Below, in pieces: positions 1 through 7,329 of a stretch of 9,991 bases of DNA. The stretch is from JAJVID01 sp035275805 (GTDB lineage: Bacteria; Acidobacteriota; Blastocatellia; RBC074). The translations under genes and the position numbers were made by a program. The notes beneath the pieces are model-generated. The model was not told the origin of the DNA. It did no database searches and worked only from the letters and a program-made list of their open reading frames with translations. Each line of letters starts with the position of its first letter. The first letter of the stretch is position 1. The stretch is taken from the NCBI GenBank assembly GCA_035275805.1, contig DATEMG010000432.1:1-9991 (forward strand), given 5' to 3'.

Positions 1-2085
1 AATCATATGCAGGTACATGCCAAGGCGTTGCTTGCTCTGGCAAACGCCGAAGGAGCGGCGCAGCGACTTTCGCTCGGCCTCGAATACAGCCGGCAGGCGG
101 TCGAAATCGCGCGAGGCTTGGGCGATGCGGAGATTGAGATCACCGGATCGAGATTTGTCGGGTGCGCATATAATGGCCTGGGTGATCACGACTCCGCCGT
201 CAAGTGGCTCTCCGAGGCCATCTCCATCCCGCGCGACTCATGGGTCAAGCCGATCCTGGCCGCTATGGCTTACAAAGAAATGGGTGACGTCCTTTTTCGC
301 AAGGGCAAGTACCCCATCGCGCTTCCTTATCAGCACGAAGCGGCGCGTATGTGTGAGCAGTCTGGCAATGTGACGCTCTTGGCTTATACGATCCAACGGC
401 TCGGGCTGACCTACGGCATGCTGGGGCGTCAGGAGGAGGCGTCGCGCTATCTTGAAGACGCGGTCAAGCGCGCCGAAGCGATCCCGGATCAGATGGCGCG
501 CAGGCAGTTGCAGATGGACATGTATACAAGGTCCGGCGATTTCTACCTGCAACAAAAGAAGTTCAACGAAGCCATCGCCGTTTACCGGCGGGCCCTTGAC
601 AGCATAGACGGAGCAGACAGGCGCCTCCACCTCTCGTCCATTCGCCAGGGGTTGGCGACGGCTTATATGGCTAACGGGCAGGACGTGGAAGCCGAGGCGC
701 AACTCAAGGAGAGCATAGGGCTCGCGGAGGATGTGCGGGGGCAGATCAGCGACGCGCAGAGCCGCGGCTCTTTTCTCGCCAGCCAGCAGGGCGTCTATCG
801 CGCGATGGTCAGTTTCCAGTTTCTCAACAAGAGCGATCCGGCGGAGGCGTTCAAATACGCCGAGATCGCCAAAGGGCGCGATCTGCTCGACGCGTTGGCC
901 GGCGAGCGTCACGTGACCGTGAACGACGGCCAGGCCAAGCTGACCCTCTCCGGCAGCGCGACCCCGCTCACGCTGGAACAGGCGCAGCGCGCGCTGCCCG
1001 CCAACGTACAACTCGCGCAATACGTCGCTGGCGATGATCGATTGATGATCTGGCTCGTCACGCGCGACCGGATGATCACTGCGAAGTCAAATATAGGCGC
1101 GGGCGATTTGCGGAAGAAGGTGACAGCTTATCTCGAAGCGCTGCGAGCGCGCGCGCCACTCGAACAACTCAACCGCCAGGCTTCCGACCTGTATCAATTA
1201 GTGATCGCGCCGATAGGCGGGCGTCTCGACCCGAACCTTACGCTCTGTGTCGCGCCTGACGGCGCGTTGCAGGATTTGCCGTTCGCCGCGCTGTTTTCGC
1301 CCGAAACGAAGCGCTACCTGGTCGAAGATTTCACTCTCGTCGTCAACCCGAGCGCGAGCGTGTTTGCGCGCGCCATCGACCTCTCGCTCCGCAAACAGAA
1401 GAGCGAGCCGGAGCCGTTTCTCGGCTTCGGTAATCCTCGCTTCGATCAACAACGTTTCCCAAGACTTCAGGCCCTGCCCGCCTCGGAGCAGGAGCTAGAA
1501 CGCATCCAATCTCTCTACCCGCATCGCCTGACCCTCAACCGAAGGCAGGCCACCGAAAGCGCTCTCATCAAACATATCGGCGAGTACGAGATCGTCCATC
1601 TGGCCACCCACGCGCTTAGCGATAAACAGTCTTCAATGCTCTCCGCAATAGTACTGGCCGAAGAGCCTCAATTTGCTACAAGGGCTTCCGCAGAGGGGAA
1701 AAAAGCCGATGGGCTCACCCTCGACGGCGCGCTTCAAGCCCAAGAGATTTACTCACTCAAGCCGGAGCGAACGCGGCTGGTCGTTCTATCAAGCTGTCGT
1801 TCGGGCCTTGGCGACGAGAGGCGCAACGAGGCGCTGGGCGGTCTGGCGCAAGCGTTCCTGGTCGCCGGCGTCCCGGCCGTGGTGGCCAGTCTTTGGGATA
1901 TAGATGACGATAGCGCGGCCGGATTGATGGAGAAATTCCATGCCGCGCATCGCGTGAAAAAGTTGTCCTTCAGCCAATCGTTGCGACAGGCGCAACTTTC
2001 ATTCCTCCAAACATCATCCGTCAAAAGGCGGCATCCGTTCTTCTGGGCCACGTTCATGGTCACGGGCAACGGATTAGCCGATTAA
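1..2085 (+). CDS. TPR-CHAT domain protein, 5'-truncated by the window
   Basis: The reading frame is open from base 1. The first ATG is at 7, but the sequence there is already inside helical TPR-like repeats and no ribosome site is visible, so the true start is probably upstream. Numbering from that ATG (692 residues): about 1-250 are TPR-like helix pairs (for example GDHDSAVKWLSEAI, GRQEEASRYLEDAVKRA, KKFNEAIAVYRRALDSI), normally a protein-binding scaffold. About 330-692 form a CHAT domain, a caspase-like cysteine protease fold. The dyad is present: His535 in VHLATHA and Cys597 in VVLSSCRSG, followed by the typical GGLAQAFLVAGVPAVVASLW stretch. CHAT proteins of this type are known as proteases in bacterial defence and stress signalling, but many have no known substrate. 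No signal peptide can be judged because the N-terminus is missing. A membrane-tethered regulator begins 61 bases downstream, which hints at a shared function. The CHAT call is firm; activity and substrate are unknown. Confidence 0.92.
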   Translation, partial: NHMQVHAKALLALANAEGAAQRLSLGLEYSRQAVEIARGLGDAEIEITGSRFVGCAYNGLGDHDSAVKWLSEAISIPRDSWVKPILAAMAYKEMGDVLFRKGKYPIALPYQHEAARMCEQSGNVTLLAYTIQRLGLTYGMLGRQEEASRYLEDAVKRAEAIPDQMARRQLQMDMYTRSGDFYLQQKKFNEAIAVYRRALDSIDGADRRLHLSSIRQGLATAYMANGQDVEAEAQLKESIGLAEDVRGQISDAQSRGSFLASQQGVYRAMVSFQFLNKSDPAEAFKYAEIAKGRDLLDALAGERHVTVNDGQAKLTLSGSATPLTLEQAQRALPANVQLAQYVAGDDRLMIWLVTRDRMITAKSNIGAGDLRKKVTAYLEALRARAPLEQLNRQASDLYQLVIAPIGGRLDPNLTLCVAPDGALQDLPFAALFSPETKRYLVEDFTLVVNPSASVFARAIDLSLRKQKSEPEPFLGFGNPRFDQQRFPRLQALPASEQELERIQSLYPHRLTLNRRQATESALIKHIGEYEIVHLATHALSDKQSSMLSAIVLAEEPQFATRASAEGKKADGLTLDGALQAQEIYSLKPERTRLVVLSSCRSGLGDERRNEALGGLAQAFLVAGVPAVVASLWDIDDDSAAGLMEKFHAAHRVKKLSFSQSLRQAQLSFLQTSSVKRRHPFFWATFMVTGNGLAD

Positions 2086-2121
2086 TGATCAAATTCAAGT
2101 CTGGGATTGCAAGGTTCGCTC

Positions 2122-2145
2122 GTTTCAAAAGGGGTGTTTGAAAAC
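2122..2145 (+). promoter_or_regulatory. Small hairpin presenting the Shine-Dalgarno of the next gene
   Basis: GTTTCAAA (2122-2129) can pair with TTTGAAAAC (2137-2145) with one bulged base. The 7-base loop AGGGGTG holds the only Shine-Dalgarno-like run (AGGGG, 2130-2134), 12 bases before the ATG at 2147. A TTG at 2138 would lie only three bases after that run and inside the stem, which favours 2147 as the start. The stem is AU-rich and weak, so a regulatory role is speculative. Confidence 0.3.
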
Positions 2146-2146
2146 T

Positions 2147-3508
2147 ATGAAGACAAAACCAGTCGAGGGCAAACCTGCCTCACAGGAGCCCTCTAAAACT
2201 GAGGTGCGCGAGACGATGCGCCGGATTCTTGCCAGCAGGCATTTCGTCAACGCGCCGACGAAGCAGAGATTCCTGCGCCTAATCTGTGAATGTTACCTCA
2301 ACGGGCGCGCGTCCGAATTGAATGAGTATATGATCGGATGCGAGCTCTATGATCGGGATGAGAGTTATAATCCGGCACTCGATCCTATCGTGCGAGTCGG
2401 GGCTCACGGGCTGCGCAAGAGGCTCGAAGCTTACTATAAGGGGGAAGGGAAGGATGATGAGATAATCCTTGAGATTCCTCATGGAAGCTACGCTCCAAAT
2501 TTTATCCGTCACGCGGCGCCGCAAGAAAGCTCTGAGTTGGCCAACGGAGCAGCCGACGCCCCGGCATTGGTCGCCTTCATCGAAAATAATTCGAAAATCC
2601 TGCTTAACCTGCTTGTGTTATCTTTGGTGATCATCACCATCACGCTCGCCTATTCCAACACGCAGTTGCGCCGCCAAACCAAGGCGAGCGCTCAATCGAG
2701 AGAGATGAGCGGAATATTTGAATCGGTGTGGGGGGGCTTTCTGAAAGACGGGAACCCGGCCTTACTCGTTTTGGGAAACCCTTCGGTCTACCGATTCTGG
2801 CATCCGACCGATCCGACTTCGCTGTCCAAAATGCGCGTCGATTTGACCCTCGAAGAGGCCAAGATCATGGGCGACACGCTCGGCCGCGAGCGACTAGTCG
2901 TCAATAAACCACCGAATTCACAACTAATGCTCGCCTATGACGAGTACGCTTGCCTGGGTGAGGCCATCGGACTCTATCGGCTTACGGGGCTTTTCAATAG
3001 GATGGGTAAAAATCTCACGCTCAAACAGAGCCGCCGGCTAGTCGCTGAAGACCTCAAGAATCATAACGCCATCCTGTTTGGCAACAGTTGGGTTAAAGAG
3101 TGGGTCGGCAACTCGCCTGTGAGGAAATGCTTCACCTCCGGTCCCGCCGCGGCCATCAGCGATCAGAACCTCCTTCCGGGAGATGAGCGGGAATACGTCG
3201 CCAAATATGATGAAGAGACCGGGAAGCTGATAGAAGATTATGCGCTCATCGTCGTCAAACCCGGGATTTCCGAAAGAAAAACTGTGATGATAGTGGCAGG
3301 CACACGCAGCGAGGGCACTCAGGCTGCGGTGGAGTATTTAACGGACGAGAATTATCTGGGCGATCTCAATCAAAGGTTCCATCGTACTATCGGCGCCTTC
3401 CCGAAGTACTTCCAGGTCCTACTCAAGGTCTCTGTCGATAACGGCATACCTACCGACATCTCGGTCATAAGAGTCCGAGAACTCCGTTTCAGCGCCGATC
3501 ATCCGTAA
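2147..3508 (+). CDS. Membrane-tethered winged-helix regulator (CadC-like layout), unassigned C-terminal domain
   Basis: The protein has 453 residues. Residues about 15-120 are a winged-helix DNA-binding domain related to the OmpR/PhoB wing: helices around HFVNAPTKQRFLRLICECYL, a likely recognition helix at 79-97 (DPIVRVGAHGLRKRLEAYY), and the terminal wing IPHGSYAPNF. This variant is common in Acidobacteria, often misannotated as adenylate cyclase. Residues about 150-171 (KILLNLLVLSLVIITITLAY) form one membrane segment. The remaining 280 residues match no family I recognise; they include LAYDEYACLGEAIGLYRL, NHNAILFGNSWVKEW and a glycine-rich VAGTRSEGTQAAVEYL. By analogy with CadC/ToxR, the N-terminus would bind DNA in the cytoplasm and the C-terminus would sense something outside. 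The Arg/Lys-rich stretch just after the membrane segment (NTQLRRQTK) goes against the positive-inside rule for that topology. ATG 2147 is preferred over TTG 2138 because of Shine-Dalgarno spacing. Target genes are unknown. Confidence 0.85.
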   Translation: MKTKPVEGKPASQEPSKTEVRETMRRILASRHFVNAPTKQRFLRLICECYLNGRASELNEYMIGCELYDRDESYNPALDPIVRVGAHGLRKRLEAYYKGEGKDDEIILEIPHGSYAPNFIRHAAPQESSELANGAADAPALVAFIENNSKILLNLLVLSLVIITITLAYSNTQLRRQTKASAQSREMSGIFESVWGGFLKDGNPALLVLGNPSVYRFWHPTDPTSLSKMRVDLTLEEAKIMGDTLGRERLVVNKPPNSQLMLAYDEYACLGEAIGLYRLTGLFNRMGKNLTLKQSRRLVAEDLKNHNAILFGNSWVKEWVGNSPVRKCFTSGPAAAISDQNLLPGDEREYVAKYDEETGKLIEDYALIVVKPGISERKTVMIVAGTRSEGTQAAVEYLTDENYLGDLNQRFHRTIGAFPKYFQVLLKVSVDNGIPTDISVIRVRELRFSADHP

Positions 3509-3511
3509 GGT

Positions 3512-3547
3512 ATATCAGCCACGGATGTGTTCATTCGTGGCTGATAT
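3512..3547. repeat. Near-perfect palindrome (16-bp stem, 4-base loop) between genes
   Basis: ATATCAGCCACGGATG (3512-3527) pairs with CATTCGTGGCTGATAT (3532-3547). The only defect is one G-T wobble, and the loop is TGTT. The element starts three bases after the stop of the regulator gene. It is not followed by a T run, so it is not a classical intrinsic terminator. It could be an mRNA-stabilising hairpin, a rho-linked end or a dispersed intergenic palindrome; the CACGGATG/TTCATTCGTGG core resembles repeats I recall from other bacteria. It contains the upstream ATG at 3525, which argues against that codon as the start of the next gene. Confidence 0.75.
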
Positions 3548-3563
3548 CCATATACTGACGGCC

Positions 3564-6500
3564 ATGTCATTGCTCGAACATTCTCCCAATTTCAACCTCG
3601 AAGAGGCGTCGGCGCTCGCGCGCGGTCTTTACGGCCTCGAAGCGTCGGCTTCGCGGCTGCCCAGCGAACGCGATCAGAACTTTCTGTTGAAAGACCGATC
3701 CGGCGGGATGTACGTTCTCAAGATCGCGAACGCGCTGGAAGACCGCGCGCTGCTCGAAGCGCAGCAAGAGGCGATGGCGCGCGTCGCCGAGCGCGCGCCT
3801 CGGGGACAGCGTACCGCGCCAACGCAATCCGGCGATCTTTTGACCGAAATCCGGTCGGCGTCCGGGATGAGACATTTCGTATGGATGGTCGATTGGCTGC
3901 CCGGCGTCGCACTCGGCGACCTGAAACATCATTCGCCAGAGCTGTTGCGCGATCTCGGGAGACGCGTCGGCCAGATCGATGGCGCGCTCGCGGATTTCGA
4001 TCATCCGGCCATTCACCGCGATTTTCACTGGGACCTGGCGAACGGTCTGACCGCGGTTCGCGAGTACGAGTCGCTGATCGCGGAGGCGGAGACGCGTAGA
4101 CTTGTAGCCAGGTTCGCCGCCGAGTTCGAGCGTGACGTCGCGCCGGTATTGCCAAGACTTCGCAAGAGCGCAATTCATAACGACGCGAATGATTACAACG
4201 TGGTCGTATGCGCCAGCCAGAATGTCGTCGGCCAGAACGTCGTCAGTTTGATTGATTTCGGAGATATGGTCCACAGCTTCACTGTGGCCGATCTTGCCGT
4301 CGCAATCGCTTACGCCATTTTGAACAAGCCTGATCCTCTGGCCGTCGCGGCTGAAATCGTCAAGGGCTACCACGCCGAATACGCGCTCACCGAAGACGAG
4401 ATAGCGGCGCTTTTCGGCCTCGCGCGCCTGCGGTTGTGTATGAGCGTCTGCATCGGCGCGCATCAACGTCGCCAGCGCCCCGATGACGATTACCTCTCCA
4501 TCAGCCAGCGGCCCATTCGTGACGCGCTGCCGAAACTCGCGCAAATCCATCCCCGGTTCGCCGAAGCGGTCTTTCGCCATGCTTGCGGTTGGGCGCCGGC
4601 GCCGGACGCCGAGCCTGTGATTGAATGGCTGCGCGCCAATGCGCGGACCTTCGCCTCTGTTTTGCGCGATGACCTGCGCGCCGCGCCTTGTCTCGTCCTG
4701 GATTTAAGCGTCAGCAGCCCGCTGGTCAGCGGCGACGAGCGCGAGAACACGGAGCCGAGGCTGACCGAACGCATCTTCGGCGCAATGGCCGATGCGGGAG
4801 CCGGGATCGGCGTCGGGCGCTATGATGAGGCGCGGCTGCTATACGCCTCGCCGCAGTTCTCGTCCGGCGGCGCTTTAACCGGCGAGCGACGCGCGGTTCA
4901 CCTGGGCATAGATCTTTTCACCGAAGTCGGCGCGCCGGTCTTCGCGCCGATCGAGGGCGAGGTGTACGCGTTCGCTCATAACCCCGCGCCGCTCGATTAC
5001 GGCCACGTGATCATACTGAGACACCGGACGTCGGACGGCCACAACTTCTACACGCTCTACGGCCATCTGAGCGCGGAGTCGCTTGAAGGGCTTAGCGTAG
5101 GCGCCCCCGTCGCGAAAGGCGAAAAGATCGCCAGCCTCGGCTCCCCCGGCGAAAACGGCGGATGGACGCCGCATCTGCACTTCCAGGTCATTGTCGACCT
5201 GCTCGATTCAGATTGCGATTTTCCGGGAGTGTGTCGCGCGAGCCAGCGCGAAGTTTGGCGTGGCTTCGCGCCCGACCCGAATCTGATTCTCGGCATACCT
5301 GAGGACCGTTTTCCGGCGCGAGAGCCGAACAAGGCTGAAACGATGGCGGTTCGGCGCCAGGCGCTCGGCAAGAACCTGAGCGTCGCGTACAGAGAGCCGG
5401 TCAAGATCGTTCGCGGGTGGATGCAGTATCTGTTCGATGAAGAAGGTCGCCGCTATCTGGACGCTTACAACAACGTGCCGCACGTGGGCCATTGTCACCC
5501 GCGCGTCGTGGAGGCCGCCCTCCGCCAGATGGCCATGCTCAACACCAACACGCGTTACCTTCACGACCTGATCAACCAATACGCCGCGGCGCTTTGCGCC
5601 ACCTTGCCCGACAGTTTGAGCGTGCTCTTCTTCGTCAACTCAGGCAGCGAGGCGAACGAGTTGGCATTGCGGCTAGCGCGCGCTCACACGGGGCGGCGCG
5701 ACATGATCGCGCTCGAAGCGGCGTACCACGGCCACACCAACACGATGATCGACATCAGCCCCTACAAACACGACGGGCCGGGCGGAACCGGCGCGCCGTC
5801 CTGGGTGCACACGGCGCCGATACCTGACGTATATCGCGGCCCGCACAGGCGGGACGATCCGCAGGCAAGTGTGAAATACGCGCGGCGCGTTATCGAGATC
5901 GTCGAATGGTTGCGCGAGAGCGGCGCCGGTCTGGCGGGATTCATCGCCGAAACCTGCCCGAGCGTCGGCGGCCAGATATTCTTTCCCGATGGCTATCTGG
6001 CGGAGGTCTACGCCGCCGTTCGTGGAGCGGGCGCCGTCTGCATAGCCGATGAAATACAGACAGGATACGGGCGGATAGGGACAGGATTTTACGCCTTTGA
6101 ATCGCAGGGCGTGACGCCCGATATAGTCGCGCTCGGCAAACCGATCGGCAACGGCCATCCGATCGGCGCGGTGATCACGACGCCTGAGATTGCGGCGTCA
6201 TTCGCCAACGGCATGGAGTTCTTCAGCACCTTCGGCGGGAACACCGTGTCGTGCGCCGTGGGAATTGCTACGCTGGCCGTGACGCTCGAAGAGAATCTGC
6301 AATCGCATGCGTTGCGCGTGGGGCACGTGTTGCTCGAAGGCCTGCGGAGGCTCGCCGACCGCCACGAGATCATCGGCGACGTGCGGGGCTCCGGGCTGTT
6401 TCTCGGCGTGGAACTCGTGCGCGACCGCGAAACGCTCGAACCCGCGGCCGAGGAAGCCTCATTCATCTCCAACCGTTTCCGGGAAGCCGGGATTTTGCTG

Positions 6501-6614
6501 GGAACAGACGGGCCTTTCCACAATGTGATCAAGATCAGGCCGCCGATGCCTTTCTCCGAAGCGGACGCCGATCTATTTATCGCAACGATGGAGGAGATAG
6601 TGGCGGAGATATAA
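3564..6614 (+). CDS. Trimodular APH-type kinase / M23 peptidase / class III aminotransferase (phospho-lyase-like)
   Basis: The protein has 1016 residues from ATG 3564; an ATG at 3525 in the same frame sits inside a hairpin and would add 13 unlikely residues. Residues about 15-300 are an aminoglycoside-phosphotransferase/choline-kinase fold: Lys53 in YVLKIAN, catalytic motif HNDANDYN (Asp207, Asn212) and metal Asp231 in LIDFGD. Residues about 430-560 are an M23 (LytM) metallopeptidase with every expected residue: HxxxD (His446, Asp450), YGHL (His501) and HLH (His537, His539). Residues about 600-1016 are a class III PLP enzyme: NSGSEAN (692-698), YHGH (721-724), Asp829 in IADEIQTGYGR and the PLP lysine Lys859 in ALGKPIGNGHP. 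The PLP part resembles the AGXT2L1/AGXT2L2 group, which includes ethanolamine-phosphate and phosphohydroxylysine phospho-lyases, whose partner kinases are APH-like. The inferred chemistry is to phosphorylate an amino alcohol, then eliminate phosphate and ammonia to give an aldehyde. There is no signal peptide, so a cytosolic location is likely and the M23 role is unclear. Substrate is unproven. Confidence 0.93.
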   Translation: MSLLEHSPNFNLEEASALARGLYGLEASASRLPSERDQNFLLKDRSGGMYVLKIANALEDRALLEAQQEAMARVAERAPRGQRTAPTQSGDLLTEIRSASGMRHFVWMVDWLPGVALGDLKHHSPELLRDLGRRVGQIDGALADFDHPAIHRDFHWDLANGLTAVREYESLIAEAETRRLVARFAAEFERDVAPVLPRLRKSAIHNDANDYNVVVCASQNVVGQNVVSLIDFGDMVHSFTVADLAVAIAYAILNKPDPLAVAAEIVKGYHAEYALTEDEIAALFGLARLRLCMSVCIGAHQRRQRPDDDYLSISQRPIRDALPKLAQIHPRFAEAVFRHACGWAPAPDAEPVIEWLRANARTFASVLRDDLRAAPCLVLDLSVSSPLVSGDERENTEPRLTERIFGAMADAGAGIGVGRYDEARLLYASPQFSSGGALTGERRAVHLGIDLFTEVGAPVFAPIEGEVYAFAHNPAPLDYGHVIILRHRTSDGHNFYTLYGHLSAESLEGLSVGAPVAKGEKIASLGSPGENGGWTPHLHFQVIVDLLDSDCDFPGVCRASQREVWRGFAPDPNLILGIPEDRFPAREPNKAETMAVRRQALGKNLSVAYREPVKIVRGWMQYLFDEEGRRYLDAYNNVPHVGHCHPRVVEAALRQMAMLNTNTRYLHDLINQYAAALCATLPDSLSVLFFVNSGSEANELALRLARAHTGRRDMIALEAAYHGHTNTMIDISPYKHDGPGGTGAPSWVHTAPIPDVYRGPHRRDDPQASVKYARRVIEIVEWLRESGAGLAGFIAETCPSVGGQIFFPDGYLAEVYAAVRGAGAVCIADEIQTGYGRIGTGFYAFESQGVTPDIVALGKPIGNGHPIGAVITTPEIAASFANGMEFFSTFGGNTVSCAVGIATLAVTLEENLQSHALRVGHVLLEGLRRLADRHEIIGDVRGSGLFLGVELVRDRETLEPAAEEASFISNRFREAGILLGTDGPFHNVIKIRPPMPFSEADADLFIATMEEIVAEI

Positions 6615-6654
6615 CTAAGGTCGAGGATTATGGCGGTTTGCAAATCCATATACA

Positions 6655-6708
6655 GTGTGGGGCGATTTGTTTAATCGCCCTGTATGCGGCTTTGTCTAAT
6701 CAGGAAAG
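6655..6708. repeat. 54-bp hairpin repeat, copy 1
   Basis: This copy matches 6742-6795 at 51 of 54 positions, offset by exactly 87 bases. It contains GGGCGATT (6660-6667) and AATCGCCC (6673-6680), a perfect 8-bp stem with loop TGTTT. The second stem seen in copy 2 is degraded here (CTGTATG against CTAATCAG). A separate 7-bp stem follows, GCGCGAG (6711-6717) with CTCGCGC (6726-6732). No coding function is evident. Confidence 0.85.
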
Positions 6709-6741
6709 AAGCGCGAGGCGAACAACTCGCGCCACATTCCG

Positions 6742-6795
6742 GTGTGGGGCGATTTGTTTAATCGCCCTGATTGCGGCTTTGTCCAATCAGGAAAG
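6742..6795. repeat. 54-bp hairpin repeat, copy 2
   Basis: This is the better-preserved copy. The first stem is GGGCGATT/AATCGCCC (6747-6767) with loop TGTTT. The second is CTGATTG (6767-6773) with CAATCAG (6784-6790), a perfect 7-bp stem with a 10-base loop. The two-stem design resembles REP/MITE-like non-autonomous intergenic elements. The offset of 87 is a multiple of three, so the two copies encode the same peptide in one frame, but there is no plausible start or ribosome site for it. Confidence 0.85.
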
Positions 6796-6828
6796 CGGCG
6801 AGATGCTCGGCTTTCTATATTTGTTTTG
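6791..6828 (+). terminator. Probable intrinsic terminator after the trimodular enzyme gene
   Basis: GAAAGC (6791-6796) pairs with GCTTTC (6810-6815) and CGAG (6799-6802) with CTCG (6806-6809). Loop ATG closes the stem, with a two-base GG bulge on the left. A T-rich run (TATATTTGTTTTG, 6816-6828) follows at once. This is the only stem plus T-tract found downstream of 6614. It overlaps the end of the second 54-bp repeat, so repeat and terminator may share function. It lies about 180 bases past the stop codon. Confidence 0.5.
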
Positions 6829-7319
6829 ATTTCACTTCATTGTTATCTCTCTGAAAAGGTTCACTGAATCGCCAGCCGCGCAGGACAATCGTAGTTGTTT
6901 TTCCGAGTGTAAACCGAAGATGTAGGAGGGCCGAACTTCAAAACTCAAACATCGAACATGCGCCAAAGCGCCGCAGACCTCGTCGGGTTGCCTCTTGCTT
7001 TACTCGTCGACGCCTGACTAAGTGGTCTTTTAAGCTCACAGAACTTACAGCTTTATTTGGGTTTGACTGGCTATGGAAGCCGGTTTCGACCACTGCATCT
7101 GAAACTAATCATATTAAAGCTCGCAGACAACAGCCGTAGCGGGCAACCCCTGATCTAATTTTGGCGCCGCCGTTGCTGACCTACCCGCCGGAGGACAGCG
7201 CGAGTGTTAGTTGGTGGTAAGCATGCCGATGACCTTTGCGCTGGCGCAGTTGCGCAAGCAACGCGGCCCGACACGTCGACGCGCCGTAGTCCTTGGTAAT
7301 TGACTTGAACTCGAAACAT
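6829..7319. other. Intergenic stretch of about 490 bases with no assignable gene
   Basis: No ORF here has a credible start and ribosome site, and no tRNA or rRNA is recognisable. One + strand frame stays open from about 6940 to a TAG at about 7140 and reads like a degraded coding tail (KLTELTALFGFDWLWKPV). An overlapping frame in the same bases also gives protein-like text (QLYLGLTGYGSRFRPLHL). This could be a gene remnant, or a structured RNA. The segment around 7030-7130 looks AT-richer than its surroundings. I did not identify a promoter with confidence. Confidence 0.4.
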
Positions 7320-7327
7320 GGAGGAGG
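7320..7327 (+). promoter_or_regulatory. Strong Shine-Dalgarno that sets the start at 7330
   Basis: GGAGGAGG lies directly before ATG 7330. An in-frame ATG at 7318 overlaps this purine run and has no ribosome site of its own, and starting there would place four extra residues (MEEV) ahead of a clean signal peptide. The ATG at 7330 is therefore preferred. Confidence 0.75.
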
Positions 7328-7329
7328 TT

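Noticed and set aside
238..1020. 260-codon minus-strand frame opposite the TPR region
   Set aside because: The + strand encodes recognisable TPR helices in frame with an intact CHAT domain; the antisense product has no recognisable domain.
3567..4580. 337-codon minus-strand frame inside the kinase module
   Set aside because: It is antisense to a region with clear kinase motifs; its openness follows from the GC-rich codon pattern of the real gene.
6251..6829. 192-codon + strand frame overlapping the end of the trimodular gene and both 54-bp repeats
   Set aside because: It lies out of frame within a conserved aminotransferase end and then only translates the repeats; no ribosome site.
7040..7160. 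Possible tmRNA, because one frame reads LADNSRSGQPLI followed by a stop after a GGTTTCGAC
   Set aside because: The tag does not end in a typical hydrophobic Ala-Ala sequence, and no tRNA-like acceptor with a T-arm and CCA is found at either side.
7200..7220. Possible integron attC site around GTTAGTT
   Set aside because: It does not fit the GTTRRRY core and no matching RYYYAAC partner lies at a suitable distance.
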